This document shows, one piece after another, positions 22,610 through 29,878 of a stretch of DNA of 34,776 nt. A program made the position numbers and the translations under genes. Source of the stretch: Pseudomonadota bacterium (GTDB lineage Bacteria > Pseudomonadota > Alphaproteobacteria > Rhizobiales > Devosiaceae); assembly GCA_023428425.1 (NCBI GenBank), contig JAEYYP010000070.1, positions 1-34,776 on the forward strand, read 5' to 3'. The notes beneath the pieces were generated by a model, which did not search any database, had not been told where the DNA came from, and saw only the letters and a list, made by a program, of their open reading frames with translations. Numbering within the stretch: position 1 is the stretch's first letter; each line of letters starts with the position of its first letter.

Positions 22610-23281
22610 TCAGAAATCGAACCTCAGGCCGACAGACAGGGCGTGCGACCCGAAATCCTCGCCGATCTTGTCGGCAAACCCAAAATCAGAGATCACCTCA
22701 TCTAGCCCGCTGACGTGGAGGTAGGAGTAGTCCGCCGTGAGCGAGACCTGCTCCGTTAGCGGCACCGCAACGCCAGCCTTGAGCATAAAGGCAAGGCCAG
22801 TTTGCTGGGTGTCGTAGTCGAAGCTCGTATCGCCGGGTGCGATGCTGCCCGCGGCTGAAAACGAGGCAGCGCCGATACCGGCGCCAAGGTACGGCGTAAA
22901 TGCTCCACCGGTGGGAATATCAATGATGCCGGTGGCGAGCAGAGCGGTCGCCGAGGTGTCAAAGGAATAGCCCGGCGTGATGATGTTGCCGGGGCTGGTC
23001 AACTCGCCGAGCGTGCCGGTGCGATGTGCCACTTCAATGCCCACCCGCAGCATATCGGTGATGCGGACGCCACCATACACGCCAGCGGCGACTCCGCTGT
23101 CGTAGTCGAGGTAGAAGGTTTGCATAACCGGCCCACCCTCGAAGTCTATGATCTCGACGGTATTGTCGTCGAGTAGCGACACGCCACCATACGCGCCAGC
23201 ATAGATGTTGATGTCGCCGGCTGATGCAGGCATAGCCGCGAGCAGTGACAGAAAGGAACCAGTGACGACCGCACGCAGCAT
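22610..23281 (-). CDS. Outer-membrane beta-barrel protein
   Basis: A 223-residue small barrel protein of the OmpA-like/Omp25 type. Residues 1-21 are a signal peptide (cleavage after ASA), followed by alternating strands with Gly/aromatic residues (AYGGVSLLDD, YLGAGIGAASF, LTADYSYLHVSG), and the chain ends in phenylalanine (LRFDF) as barrels do. AGGAGGG precedes the ATG. It stands alone on the minus strand inside the element, so it is probably a cargo gene that alters the host surface. Confidence 0.8.
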   Translation of the reverse strand: MLRAVVTGSFLSLLAAMPASAGDINIYAGAYGGVSLLDDNTVEIIDFEGGPVMQTFYLDYDSGVAAGVYGGVRITDMLRVGIEVAHRTGTLGELTSPGNIITPGYSFDTSATALLATGIIDIPTGGAFTPYLGAGIGAASFSAAGSIAPGDTSFDYDTQQTGLAFMLKAGVAVPLTEQVSLTADYSYLHVSGLDEVISDFGFADKIGEDFGSHALSVGLRFDF

Positions 23282-23417
23282 TTTGCCCTCCTTGAAATTC
23301 TCTGTCCGAAACGTGGCATGATGCGAGGAAGCTTGGCAACCCGGGGTGGACCTTACCCGCGTCGTGTGGCCGGCTCGCTACACTCGCTTCCGACCGACAA
23401 GCGTCCGCCCCCGGAGG

Positions 23418-23729
23418 TCAACGCCAGTCCTGCTGCCCTCTCTGGTACCGCCGACCGTGCCCAGCGCCCGGCGGCAGGCCCTTTCGCAGTGCGTCCAGCC
23501 GCCCGCGTATGACGGCGTGATCGGTCACCGCTTCGTCGGTGCGAAGTGCCAGAGCATCCTGCTCGAGCTTCGTTCGCGCATCCCTCTTGCGGCGCCACCT
23601 ATCGAGGGGAGTGTCTGGCTCGTCGGCGATGTCTTCAACGGTGCCTGGCGAAACTTGCGTCGAGGGCACTATGCGGATGGTGCCATCTGGCAGGATTTCC
23701 AGCACCCCCTGATATCCGACCTGCATCAT
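23418..23729 (-). CDS. Small phage-type protein, start uncertain or frameshifted
   Basis: A 103-residue reading from ATG 23729. The open frame continues upstream as VTQADIARALRA before a stop, with no start codon, and this segment together with GYQGVLEILPDGTIRI matches the usual N-terminus of a small protein common in rhizobial prophages. A nearby ATG in another frame (MFPLEQVTPPR) would join it with one extra base. So either the N-terminus has been lost or one base has been deleted. The ATG at 23729 lacks a Shine-Dalgarno sequence. Confidence 0.45.
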   Translation of the reverse strand: MMQVGYQGVLEILPDGTIRIVPSTQVSPGTVEDIADEPDTPLDRWRRKRDARTKLEQDALALRTDEAVTDHAVIRGRLDALRKGLPPGAGHGRRYQRGQQDWR

Positions 23730-23845
23730 GGCGCGGAGAGCACGCGCAATGTCGGCCTGAGTTACCTTGGCGGGGTGACCTGCTCAAGTGGGAACATCTC
23801 CGGGGGATCGGCGCCGACCGCCGTTAAGCGGCATTATCGAATGCC

Positions 23846-24439
23846 CTACGGCGATTTTCGCCTGCCCAGCAATCGCTCTAGGAACGTAAGTGGCTTCGCT
23901 TCCGAGCGCCTCGCTGCAGCAACCTCCTGCTCCACCAGTTCGCCGACGAAGTCGATGTGCAGCCTCATTCCAATGCCGCATGCTTCCCGGCCGCAGTCGG
24001 ATGGGGGCACCTGTTCCAAGAACACGCTGGTGACCTTGGAACCATCAAGCCGCCGGCATCCGGCGCAATCAGCGCTGAACATGCCGTCGACCTTAAAGCT
24101 GTCGCGGCCGGCCCGTGCCGCATCCTCTACCGAGCGGGTGCGGAAGTAGCTGAAAGAGGCGTCCAACAGCGTCGCGTCCAGGCCCTTGAGCGGAGACGCC
24201 AGTCCCCGTTGAGTGAGAGCGTCAGCGGCTTCAGCCGACATGTCAGCGTTGCTCCGGACGCCGAGCGCCCGTTTCGTCTCTGCGGGCAGTTGAGACCCGG
24301 TCTGCCGGAACAGCCTGGCGATCTGGTGGGGGTGCAGCCCCTCGTGATCTTCCATCAGGACAGCCAGCGCCGCAGCGTATTCGGGCTTGATGTAGCCGAG
24401 CCGACGGATCGCCACCTCGATATGGGGAAGGTATCGCAC
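23846..24439 (-). CDS. Hypothetical protein with Cys cluster
   Basis: A 197-residue protein, not recognised. Helical N-terminal part (PEYAAALAVLMEDHEGLHPH, then QIARLFRQTG), a centre with SFSYFRTRSVEDAA, then a cysteine group CAGC...C...C in the last third that might bind zinc. The tail is basic. GTG start one base after the stop of the RHH gene, so it is coupled to it. Confidence 0.6.
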   Translation of the reverse strand: MRYLPHIEVAIRRLGYIKPEYAAALAVLMEDHEGLHPHQIARLFRQTGSQLPAETKRALGVRSNADMSAEAADALTQRGLASPLKGLDATLLDASFSYFRTRSVEDAARAGRDSFKVDGMFSADCAGCRRLDGSKVTSVFLEQVPPSDCGREACGIGMRLHIDFVGELVEQEVAAARRSEAKPLTFLERLLGRRKSP

Positions 24440-24440
24440 C

Positions 24441-24653
24441 TCAGTCGGGCCGTGGCTTCAGGTAGCCTTTTTCGGCCAGCCGTTCCTCGACGATCGAGCG
24501 TATTGCATCCGGCCTCGATGCCGATCCGGTGTCATGGACATACCGATCGACCGCATCCAGCAGACCAGGCTCCACGCGCACGCCGACAAGGGTTGCGCCA
24601 ACCTTAGGCCGACCTGGGCCACGTTTTCTGTTATCAGGTATTGCGTCGCTCAT
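24441..24653 (-). CDS. CopG-like ribbon-helix-helix regulator
   Basis: A 70-residue DNA-binding protein: a basic N-terminal arm (KRGPGRPKVG), strand VGVRVEP, then helices LLDAVDRYVHDTG and SRPDAIRSIVEERLAEKG. The ATG at 24653 is preferred over the longer reading from 24767. Inverted repeats flank its start codon, so autoregulation is likely. It heads a leftward group with the two following genes. Confidence 0.8.
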   Translation of the reverse strand: MSDAIPDNRKRGPGRPKVGATLVGVRVEPGLLDAVDRYVHDTGSASRPDAIRSIVEERLAEKGYLKPRPD

Positions 24654-24677
24654 GAATAACTGATAACAAATAATCAG
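24629..24677. promoter_or_regulatory. AT-rich inverted repeats at the RHH gene start
   Basis: TGTTATCAG (24629-24637) and CTGATAACA (24660-24668) are perfect inverted copies on both sides of the start codon; a second pair CTGAT / ATCAG (24660-24664, 24673-24677) overlaps. The region is the most AT-rich stretch nearby. Probable operator of the RHH protein. Confidence 0.55.
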
Positions 24678-24742
24678 GCCGATGGGAAGCGCCAACTCCC
24701 CACCGGCCCTAACCGAAACGACGATCTCGGAAGGATCATCGC

Positions 24743-25159
24743 ATGGCTGTTCACGCCCATACCACACCCATCAGCTGCGCCGCTATCATGACGGCCGCCT
24801 GGCGCGCCTATCGCGTTGCCCGGCAGTGCCGGTTTGCGGCCGGCGACGAGACCGGCAAGCGCCGGTTCCTCCCGTCCTTGTTCGCCAAGTGCCTCCGCAC
24901 CGCATGGGCGGATGCACGCGCCGAGCAGCGCAACGCTGCTGCCCGTGAGGCCGGTCGCCTCGCTGGCCAGCTGCAGGACGCCATCCGCGCCTCGCAGCGC
25001 GACATGGTCGCCCGCATGGCGCCGGAAGCCCGGTCCGCTCGCATCACGTCGGTGCGCAGCGATCTGACGCTGCTCGACTACGCGCCGTGGGGTGTCCGCA
25101 CCTCCCAGCGCCGCGCGGACCTCCGCGCCGAGCTGTCGCTGCTCGAAGCCGCCGCCTGA
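24743..25159 (+). CDS. Hypothetical basic protein
   Basis: A 138-residue Ala/Arg-rich helical protein of unknown function, the first of a rightward group that ends in the tyrosine recombinase. GGAAGGA lies 8 nt before the ATG. The MTAAWRAYRVAR motif near residue 16 and the helical body suggest nucleic-acid or protein binding only in a general way. Confidence 0.6.
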   Translation: MAVHAHTTPISCAAIMTAAWRAYRVARQCRFAAGDETGKRRFLPSLFAKCLRTAWADARAEQRNAAAREAGRLAGQLQDAIRASQRDMVARMAPEARSARITSVRSDLTLLDYAPWGVRTSQRRADLRAELSLLEAAA

Positions 25160-25237
25160 CCCACCCCCATGGGCGTGGCGCCGGCAGTTGCGCGTATCCA
25201 GACCGGCGCCCGCCTCACTCCCATAGAGGCCAAGACA

Positions 25238-25474
25238 ATGAACCACACACCGCGTGCAGCTCGCCTGACCTGGGCGGAGCTCGACGATCTGCTCAACACC
25301 GTTCGGGAAACCTCGGACATTCTCGGATGCATCCACATGGCTGCGGAAAGCCACGAAGTCGAGGCCGGCGCCACCGGCGCACTGCAGCAGGTCGCCAGCG
25401 ACGGCATGCGCCGCCTGAGCGGCGTGATGCGCACCCTCGAGCACCACATGCAGGCCGCGGGAGAAGCGGCATGA
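25238..25474 (+). CDS. Small hypothetical protein
   Basis: A 78-residue helical protein (ATG 25238; a start at 25169 would add 23 unlikely residues). It overlaps the following gene by ATGA. Not recognised. Confidence 0.55.
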   Translation: MNHTPRAARLTWAELDDLLNTVRETSDILGCIHMAAESHEVEAGATGALQQVASDGMRRLSGVMRTLEHHMQAAGEAA

Positions 25475-26028
25475 GCGTCTCCAAGGTCATGCAGCAACGG
25501 CTCGATGCCAACCGGCAACTCCGCGACAAGGTGGCTGCCTCGATCACGCTCCCCGAACTCGACTGGTCCGGGCTGTGCGCCCGCCAGATCGGGTCGATCG
25601 TCGATACCCTGAGAGCGCTCGCTGAGCTGGCCGGCAACGCCTCAAACGACTATCCGCTGGTCACTCGCTTCGAGGACAGCCCGGGCGTCACCTGGGCCAC
25701 GCAGAACGGTCTGATCATCGAGGCAATCGAGACTTGGGCCAACGAGCAGTGCGGCGAGGCGCAGGTTGCCCTTGAGCACCTGAAACCAGCCAGTGAGGAT
25801 GATCGTGACGAGCGCATCATCCAGCTGATGCAGTTCTATGCCAGGCAGGCGGACTTCGATCGTGCCGTCGCACTGCTCACTGGGGCGCCAACGGTAGGCA
25901 CTGCGCTGGCGAAGCAGGTTGTGGCGTACGTCAGCCCAGCCGGAGAGACGCCCGACATGCTCTCGGCGCGCGGCCTCGATGCCGACGCGGGGTTGCTCGC
26001 CATGGCAAAGGCGGTGCTCGCAGCATGA
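25471..26028 (+). CDS. Hypothetical helical protein
   Basis: A 185-residue, mostly helical, acidic protein of unknown function. No signal peptide or membrane segment. It overlaps the genes on both sides by ATGA, so it belongs to the same translational chain as the recombinase. Confidence 0.6.
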   Translation: MSVSKVMQQRLDANRQLRDKVAASITLPELDWSGLCARQIGSIVDTLRALAELAGNASNDYPLVTRFEDSPGVTWATQNGLIIEAIETWANEQCGEAQVALEHLKPASEDDRDERIIQLMQFYARQADFDRAVALLTGAPTVGTALAKQVVAYVSPAGETPDMLSARGLDADAGLLAMAKAVLAA

Positions 26029-26192
26029 GCCTGCCGCTCGCCATCCTCGTCTCCAAGCTCAAGGTGCGCTGCCTCATGGCAGCGTGCCGCACCGGCCGGT
26101 GGGTGGCGATCGCCTCCCACCGTTCCCTCCAGGCGGAGGCGCGGCGTTGGCGGCAGCGCTACCCCTCCGCATTCCCTGAACACCAACCCTGA
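26025..26192 (+). CDS. Small basic protein before the recombinase
   Basis: A 55-residue Arg-rich peptide beginning MSLPLAILVSKLKVRC and ending FPEHQP, with SLQAEARRWRQRYPSAF in between. ATGA overlap with the gene before, 9 nt before the recombinase start. It could be a small DNA-binding partner such as a directionality factor (inference). Confidence 0.5.
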   Translation: MSLPLAILVSKLKVRCLMAACRTGRWVAIASHRSLQAEARRWRQRYPSAFPEHQP

Positions 26193-26201
26193 GAGGCTGC
26201 C

Positions 26202-27194
26202 ATGCTGCTGCTCGACGCTTCCCCTTCCAGTCATGTCGCGATCGCTCCGGTGCGCGACCAAAGCGAGCTCGCCGCCGCTCCACTGCCCAGCGAGAGCGCC
26301 CGGCGATACGCCCGGGCATCGAAGAGCGATGCGACACTGCGAGCATATGCCGGCGCCATCCGCTCATTCGAGACCTGGTGCAAGGGCAGAGGGCTCGGCA
26401 CCGTGCCGGCGGACGTCGCTACTGTGGTCGACTTCCTGTCAGCCGAGGCCGATGCCGGCCGCAAGGTTTCGTCGATCGCGCAGAAGGCAGCCGCGATCAG
26501 GTGGGCGCACAAGACGGCCGGCTATCCGTCTCCTACCGAGGCGGAGGCGGTGCAGAACGTCATGAAGGGGATTCGGCGCGCCGTCGGCGTAGCACCGCGG
26601 CAGAAGGCCCCGGCCACCGCCGAGCGGATAATCGCCATCCTGGCGCACGTCCCCACCGACACGCTGCTCGGCAAGCGCGACCGTTCGCTGCTGCTGCTCG
26701 GCTTCGCCGGTGCGTTCCGTCGCAGCGAGCTTGCCGGGCTTCAGCTCGAGGATTTGGCGTTCGGTGCGGCCGGCGTCGATGTGCTGCTGCGGCGCAGCAA
26801 GACCGACCAGGAGGGCGCCGGGCAACAGGTCGCCATCCCGCATGGCGTGCATCTGAAACCGGTGGAGGCGTTGCAGGGGTGGATCGCCGCCGCGGGCATC
26901 ACCGGCGGGCCGCTGTTTCGCTCCGTGACGAGGAAAGGCAGGCTCGGCGAGGAAAGCATCACCGGGCACACGGTTGCCCTCGTCGTGAAGCGCTACGCCG
27001 CCAGGGCGGGCCTTCAGGTCGAGGACTTCAGCGGCCACTCTTTGCGCGCAGGCTTCGTGACCTCGGCGGCTGATCGCGGCGCGGATATCAACCGGATCAT
27101 GGACGTGTCGCGGCATGTCGATCCGCGGACGGTTCGCACGTACATTCGCCGAGCTGACCGCTACAAGGATCACGCGGGGGCCAGCTTCCTCTAG
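26202..27194 (+). CDS. Internal tyrosine recombinase
   Basis: A 330-residue tyrosine-type site-specific recombinase. A SAM-like N-terminal DNA-binding domain (about 35-140) is followed by a catalytic domain with arginine in FRRSEL, HSLRAG (H-x-x-R), SRHVD and the nucleophile tyrosine in VRTYIRRAD. It is unrelated in layout to the integrase at the right end and is not next to a visible att site. GAGAGG precedes the ATG. It may act in resolution, inversion, or as the relic of an earlier insertion. Confidence 0.88.
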   Translation: MLLLDASPSSHVAIAPVRDQSELAAAPLPSESARRYARASKSDATLRAYAGAIRSFETWCKGRGLGTVPADVATVVDFLSAEADAGRKVSSIAQKAAAIRWAHKTAGYPSPTEAEAVQNVMKGIRRAVGVAPRQKAPATAERIIAILAHVPTDTLLGKRDRSLLLLGFAGAFRRSELAGLQLEDLAFGAAGVDVLLRRSKTDQEGAGQQVAIPHGVHLKPVEALQGWIAAAGITGGPLFRSVTRKGRLGEESITGHTVALVVKRYAARAGLQVEDFSGHSLRAGFVTSAADRGADINRIMDVSRHVDPRTVRTYIRRADRYKDHAGASFL

Positions 27195-27222
27195 GGAATC
27201 GTGGGGCTCCTCCATGAGATCA

Positions 27223-27262
27223 AGCCGGCTCCGCAGCAGGACAACGGAGCCGGCTATCGTTT
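27223..27262 (+). terminator. Terminator after the recombinase
   Basis: Perfect 11-bp stem AGCCGGCTCCG (27223-27233) / CGGAGCCGGCT (27245-27255), loop 11 nt, followed by ATCGTTT. Confidence 0.75.
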
Positions 27263-27598
27263 ACGGCCGGCGCCAGTCCCCAGGGGGCGTCTGGACTGGC
27301 CCACAGGTCCGCGCAACGGCAAAGAGATAGCACGGAAGCGTTCGCCCCCCGTTATGGCACTGCCAGTTGTCAAAGGTTAATGTCGTTGGGCCCCAGGTTC
27401 CGATAGCGTTCAGAACGCTCGGGAGGGCGAACGGCAGCGCTTGAGCCTGAGGGGGGCTCGCGCTGCCGGCTCATCTCGAGCCGCCTTGATCACATTTTTT
27501 GGAGGTCCGCCCTGGGCACGTAAGTCATGCCTCGGGGCATGTTGACCCCGAGGCCCGCGAGCACAAATCTCTGTCCGCACGGAAGGAGGCTGCAGATC
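27263..27598 (+). ncRNA. Hairpin-rich region, candidate structured leader
   Basis: No gene is seen in 27195-27598. The stretch holds a series of hairpins: 27272-27279/27293-27300 (8 bp), 27405-27410/27414-27419 (6 bp, loop CAG), 27433-27440/27460-27467 (8 bp, with an inner 5-bp stem), 27468-27472/27478-27482 (5 bp) and 27530-27537/27546-27553 (8 bp). The last ends 30 nt before a strong AGGAGG and a small gene. A structured 5' leader or small RNA is possible; no known class is recognised. Confidence 0.35.
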
Positions 27599-27793
27599 AT
27601 GTCAGACACAGTCGATCGCATCGATGGATGGGAAATTCGGCCGCGCGGAGATGGCGGCTTTGGTGTCAGCGACGCGCACGGTCTCGTCGCGGGTCCCTAT
27701 GGCACTCGGGAGGAGGCGATTGCGGCTGCCTTGCGCTTGCCGCGTCCACGCACGTGGCCCGCGGCGCCGGTGGAACAAAGCTCGCACCGCTGA
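27599..27793 (+). CDS. Small hypothetical protein
   Basis: A 64-residue protein. The DGWEIRPRGDGGFGVSDAHG segment, then PYGTREEAIAAALRL, forms a compact beta-hairpin plus helix like small DUF2188-type proteins. GGAAGGAGG lies 10 nt before the ATG. Followed by a terminator. Confidence 0.6.
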   Translation: MSDTVDRIDGWEIRPRGDGGFGVSDAHGLVAGPYGTREEAIAAALRLPRPRTWPAAPVEQSSHR

Positions 27794-27865
27794 GTTGTAG
27801 AAGCCGAAGCAACAGAGCGCCCTCCCTCGCTCGCTTCTCAGGTCCTCCTCCCCCGGACCTTTCAT

Positions 27866-27903
27866 GAGCCCGCACCTCGCCCCGGTGCGGGCTCAGCTAT
27901 TTC
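27866..27903 (+). terminator. Terminator hairpin
   Basis: Perfect 11-bp stem GAGCCCGCACC (27866-27876) / GGTGCGGGCTC (27884-27894), loop 7 nt, followed by AGCTATTT. Confidence 0.75.
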
Positions 27904-28010
27904 CGCCGGCGGGCTTTCGGTAATGGCAGTTATCGGCGACGCCAACGTGAGCCCACCGAGGAGCTTGCGAATGCCGAAGGCGCAGGACATGCTGGTGTGG
28001 GAGGGCGAAG

Positions 28011-28361
28011 ATGATGAAGGCTGTCTTTGGCATAGTGCTGCTGGTCGCGACAAATCTCATGGCCGCAACACAAACGGTCGCTTTTTCTGGCGCAGAGTTT
28101 CTAAGCACATCGGAAGACTTTGCTGACGGATATGCTTGGGGAATAGCGGAGACCCGCGCGAACGTAGCTTGGTCGATGGACCCTGCCTATCTGGAGGAAA
28201 TGAGGCAGGTGTGGGAGTGCATGTCTCGGGCAGGGATCACCTCTAGCATTTTTGGCGATGCGGTGCGGTCGACCATCCGAGAAGAGGCTGCCTTGCTTAC
28301 GACGCCGGCGAGTTCGGCAGTCCTTCGCACGCTCAGCGATATGTGCCCTGTTGTCCCGTAG
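28011..28361 (+). CDS. Exported protein, possibly Rap1a/Tai-like
   Basis: A 116-residue protein with a signal peptide (residues 1-20, ending LMAAT). The mature part, with FADGYAWGIAE, then C70 in VWECMSRAGITSS and the closing SDMCPV, follows the pattern of the small two-cysteine Rap1a/Tai-like family (some are type VI immunity proteins, many are uncharacterised). The match is by eye only. An in-frame ATG at 28014 is equally possible. AGGGCGA lies upstream. Confidence 0.6.
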   Translation: MMKAVFGIVLLVATNLMAATQTVAFSGAEFLSTSEDFADGYAWGIAETRANVAWSMDPAYLEEMRQVWECMSRAGITSSIFGDAVRSTIREEAALLTTPASSAVLRTLSDMCPVVP

Positions 28362-28433
28362 CGTGGCGGCGCTTGCGCGTTCGCGCGCATTCACCCATGA
28401 CTTAGGGGAGGACGGAACGGCGAGGGGCAGGGC

Positions 28434-28931
28434 GTGGAGCGCGTATCTTTCAATTCGGACGCGCATCACCATATGCGAAGCAGTCAGTCTAGTGTAGGCT
28501 GGCGGCCGCTGGGACTGCTCGCCGCGTACTCGAGCACCCTGCTGCTCTGCTTCTGGTTCGGCACGATGGTGCCCCCGGCGTTGGCCTCAGAGGGGTCGGT
28601 CGAGGCTGCGTACAATGCCGGTCAGCTCGAGTACATGTCGCTGATGCTGGGCATCGTCGGCACTGGCCTCACGGTGATCGGCGTCGTCCTAGCGGTGGCC
28701 GCGGCTTTCGGCTTCTGGATGATCCGTGAGGCAGCTTTGGCGGCAGCACAACGGGAAGCTCGGCGGTGGATGGACGCAGAAGCGCCTAAGCTGCTGCGGG
28801 AATTCTCACGACTGGGTATGCAATCGGGCAGTGAGGCAGCGGCCCCGGCCGACGTGCAGCTGGATCCTGAAAAGGAGCAGCAAGTTATGGATCAGGCCAC
28901 CGAGGTAGAAGGAGAACCGAGAGAGCCATGA
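28434..28931 (+). CDS. Two-helix membrane protein coupled to ImmA/IrrE peptidase
   Basis: A 165-residue protein (GTG start after GAGGGGCAGGGC) with two hydrophobic helices at about 24-50 and 68-97, then a cytoplasmic amphipathic or coiled region (AALAAAQREARRWMDAEAPK) and an acidic tail. Family not recognised. Its stop overlaps the start of the metallopeptidase gene (ATGA), so the two are made together and probably act together. Confidence 0.65.
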   Translation: MERVSFNSDAHHHMRSSQSSVGWRPLGLLAAYSSTLLLCFWFGTMVPPALASEGSVEAAYNAGQLEYMSLMLGIVGTGLTVIGVVLAVAAAFGFWMIREAALAAAQREARRWMDAEAPKLLREFSRLGMQSGSEAAAPADVQLDPEKEQQVMDQATEVEGEPREP

Positions 28932-29410
28932 AGACGGTGTCGCAGAAGCTGGCCATCGTTAACGACTACCTCGAGGCCGCTACGGTCCCGATCGAGGTCG
29001 TCCAGCTTGCGAAGCGTCTGGGGCTGCGCGTGTTCAATGCGCCTTGGCCCGATAGTGTCTCGGGAAAAATTCAACGCGACCCGAAGCACGGCGGCGACAG
29101 TGGCTTCGCGATCTTCGTCAACCAGACGCACTCGCATGTGCGTCGGCGGTTCACCATCGCGCACGAAATCGGCCACTATGTGCTGCACGAGTCACAGATC
29201 GGCGACGGCATTTTCGACGACGCCCTGTATCGCAGCGGTCTGTCCAACGCAGTCGAGGCGCAGGCCAACCGCATGGCTGCCGACATCCTGATGCCGCGCC
29301 CGTTGCTTGATAGGTATGTCACGATCAACGGCAGCGACCCCGCTCGACTAGCGAAAATCTTCGACGTGTCCGAGGCGGCGATGAAAATAAGGTTAGGTCT
29401 TAACACCTGA
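28928..29410 (+). CDS. ImmA/IrrE-family metallopeptidase (DUF955)
   Basis: A 160-residue zinc protease. The catalytic motif is IAHEIGHYVLH (ligands H79 and H83, catalytic E80), followed by the family's VEAQANRMAADILMP, where E110 is the probable third ligand. ImmA cleaves the ICEBs1 repressor ImmR, and IrrE/PprI cleaves DdrO after DNA damage. Here there is no adjacent XRE repressor; the partner gene encodes a membrane protein. Possible substrates are the element's own RHH/Arc repressors or the membrane partner (inference). Confidence 0.88.
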   Translation: MKTVSQKLAIVNDYLEAATVPIEVVQLAKRLGLRVFNAPWPDSVSGKIQRDPKHGGDSGFAIFVNQTHSHVRRRFTIAHEIGHYVLHESQIGDGIFDDALYRSGLSNAVEAQANRMAADILMPRPLLDRYVTINGSDPARLAKIFDVSEAAMKIRLGLNT

Positions 29411-29518
29411 CGGCTCCAGGCAAGTGAGGATTGGGCGGTCAAGGAAGGATCGCCTCGCCCCTTCCATTGCCAGCGGGCGAAGCTTGCGCGTGCAAACCGA
29501 CTGAGCAACAATCCGCAT

Positions 29519-29851
29519 ATGAAAAGCATGGCTTTCGCGATCGCCTTGAGTTTGTTTACCGTCGGCGCGTCGGGACAGGAGTTGTGCCAACTCTCGCAGG
29601 ACGAAGCGAATGCATCGCCGCAGTGCCTGCGCTGGTACTCCCTGTGTCTGATTGGGGGCGCGTTCGTCACCGGTGAACCTGCGCCAGAGTATGCCGCACT
29701 GTCGCTAGATCAGCGCCGTCGGTTCTTTGTTGAGGCTGGTTTCGCTATCGCAGAGCGGCAGTGCCTGCAGTACGACTACGTGCAGGCGAATGCCGCCAAG
29801 GAAGCGAAGCTCAGGGACCTGGGTCTAGAAGATGTCGACATTGGTCGCTGA
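29519..29851 (+). CDS. Small exported hypothetical protein
   Basis: A 110-residue protein with a signal peptide (about 1-19, ending ASG/Q) and cysteines at about 23, 36, 43 and 82 that could pair as disulfides. Function unknown. It converges on the integrase gene, 27 nt away. No obvious terminator lies between them. Confidence 0.55.
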   Translation: MKSMAFAIALSLFTVGASGQELCQLSQDEANASPQCLRWYSLCLIGGAFVTGEPAPEYAALSLDQRRRFFVEAGFAIAERQCLQYDYVQANAAKEAKLRDLGLEDVDIGR

Positions 29852-29878
29852 CGCTACGCTCTACAGTCATCTGGCTCG

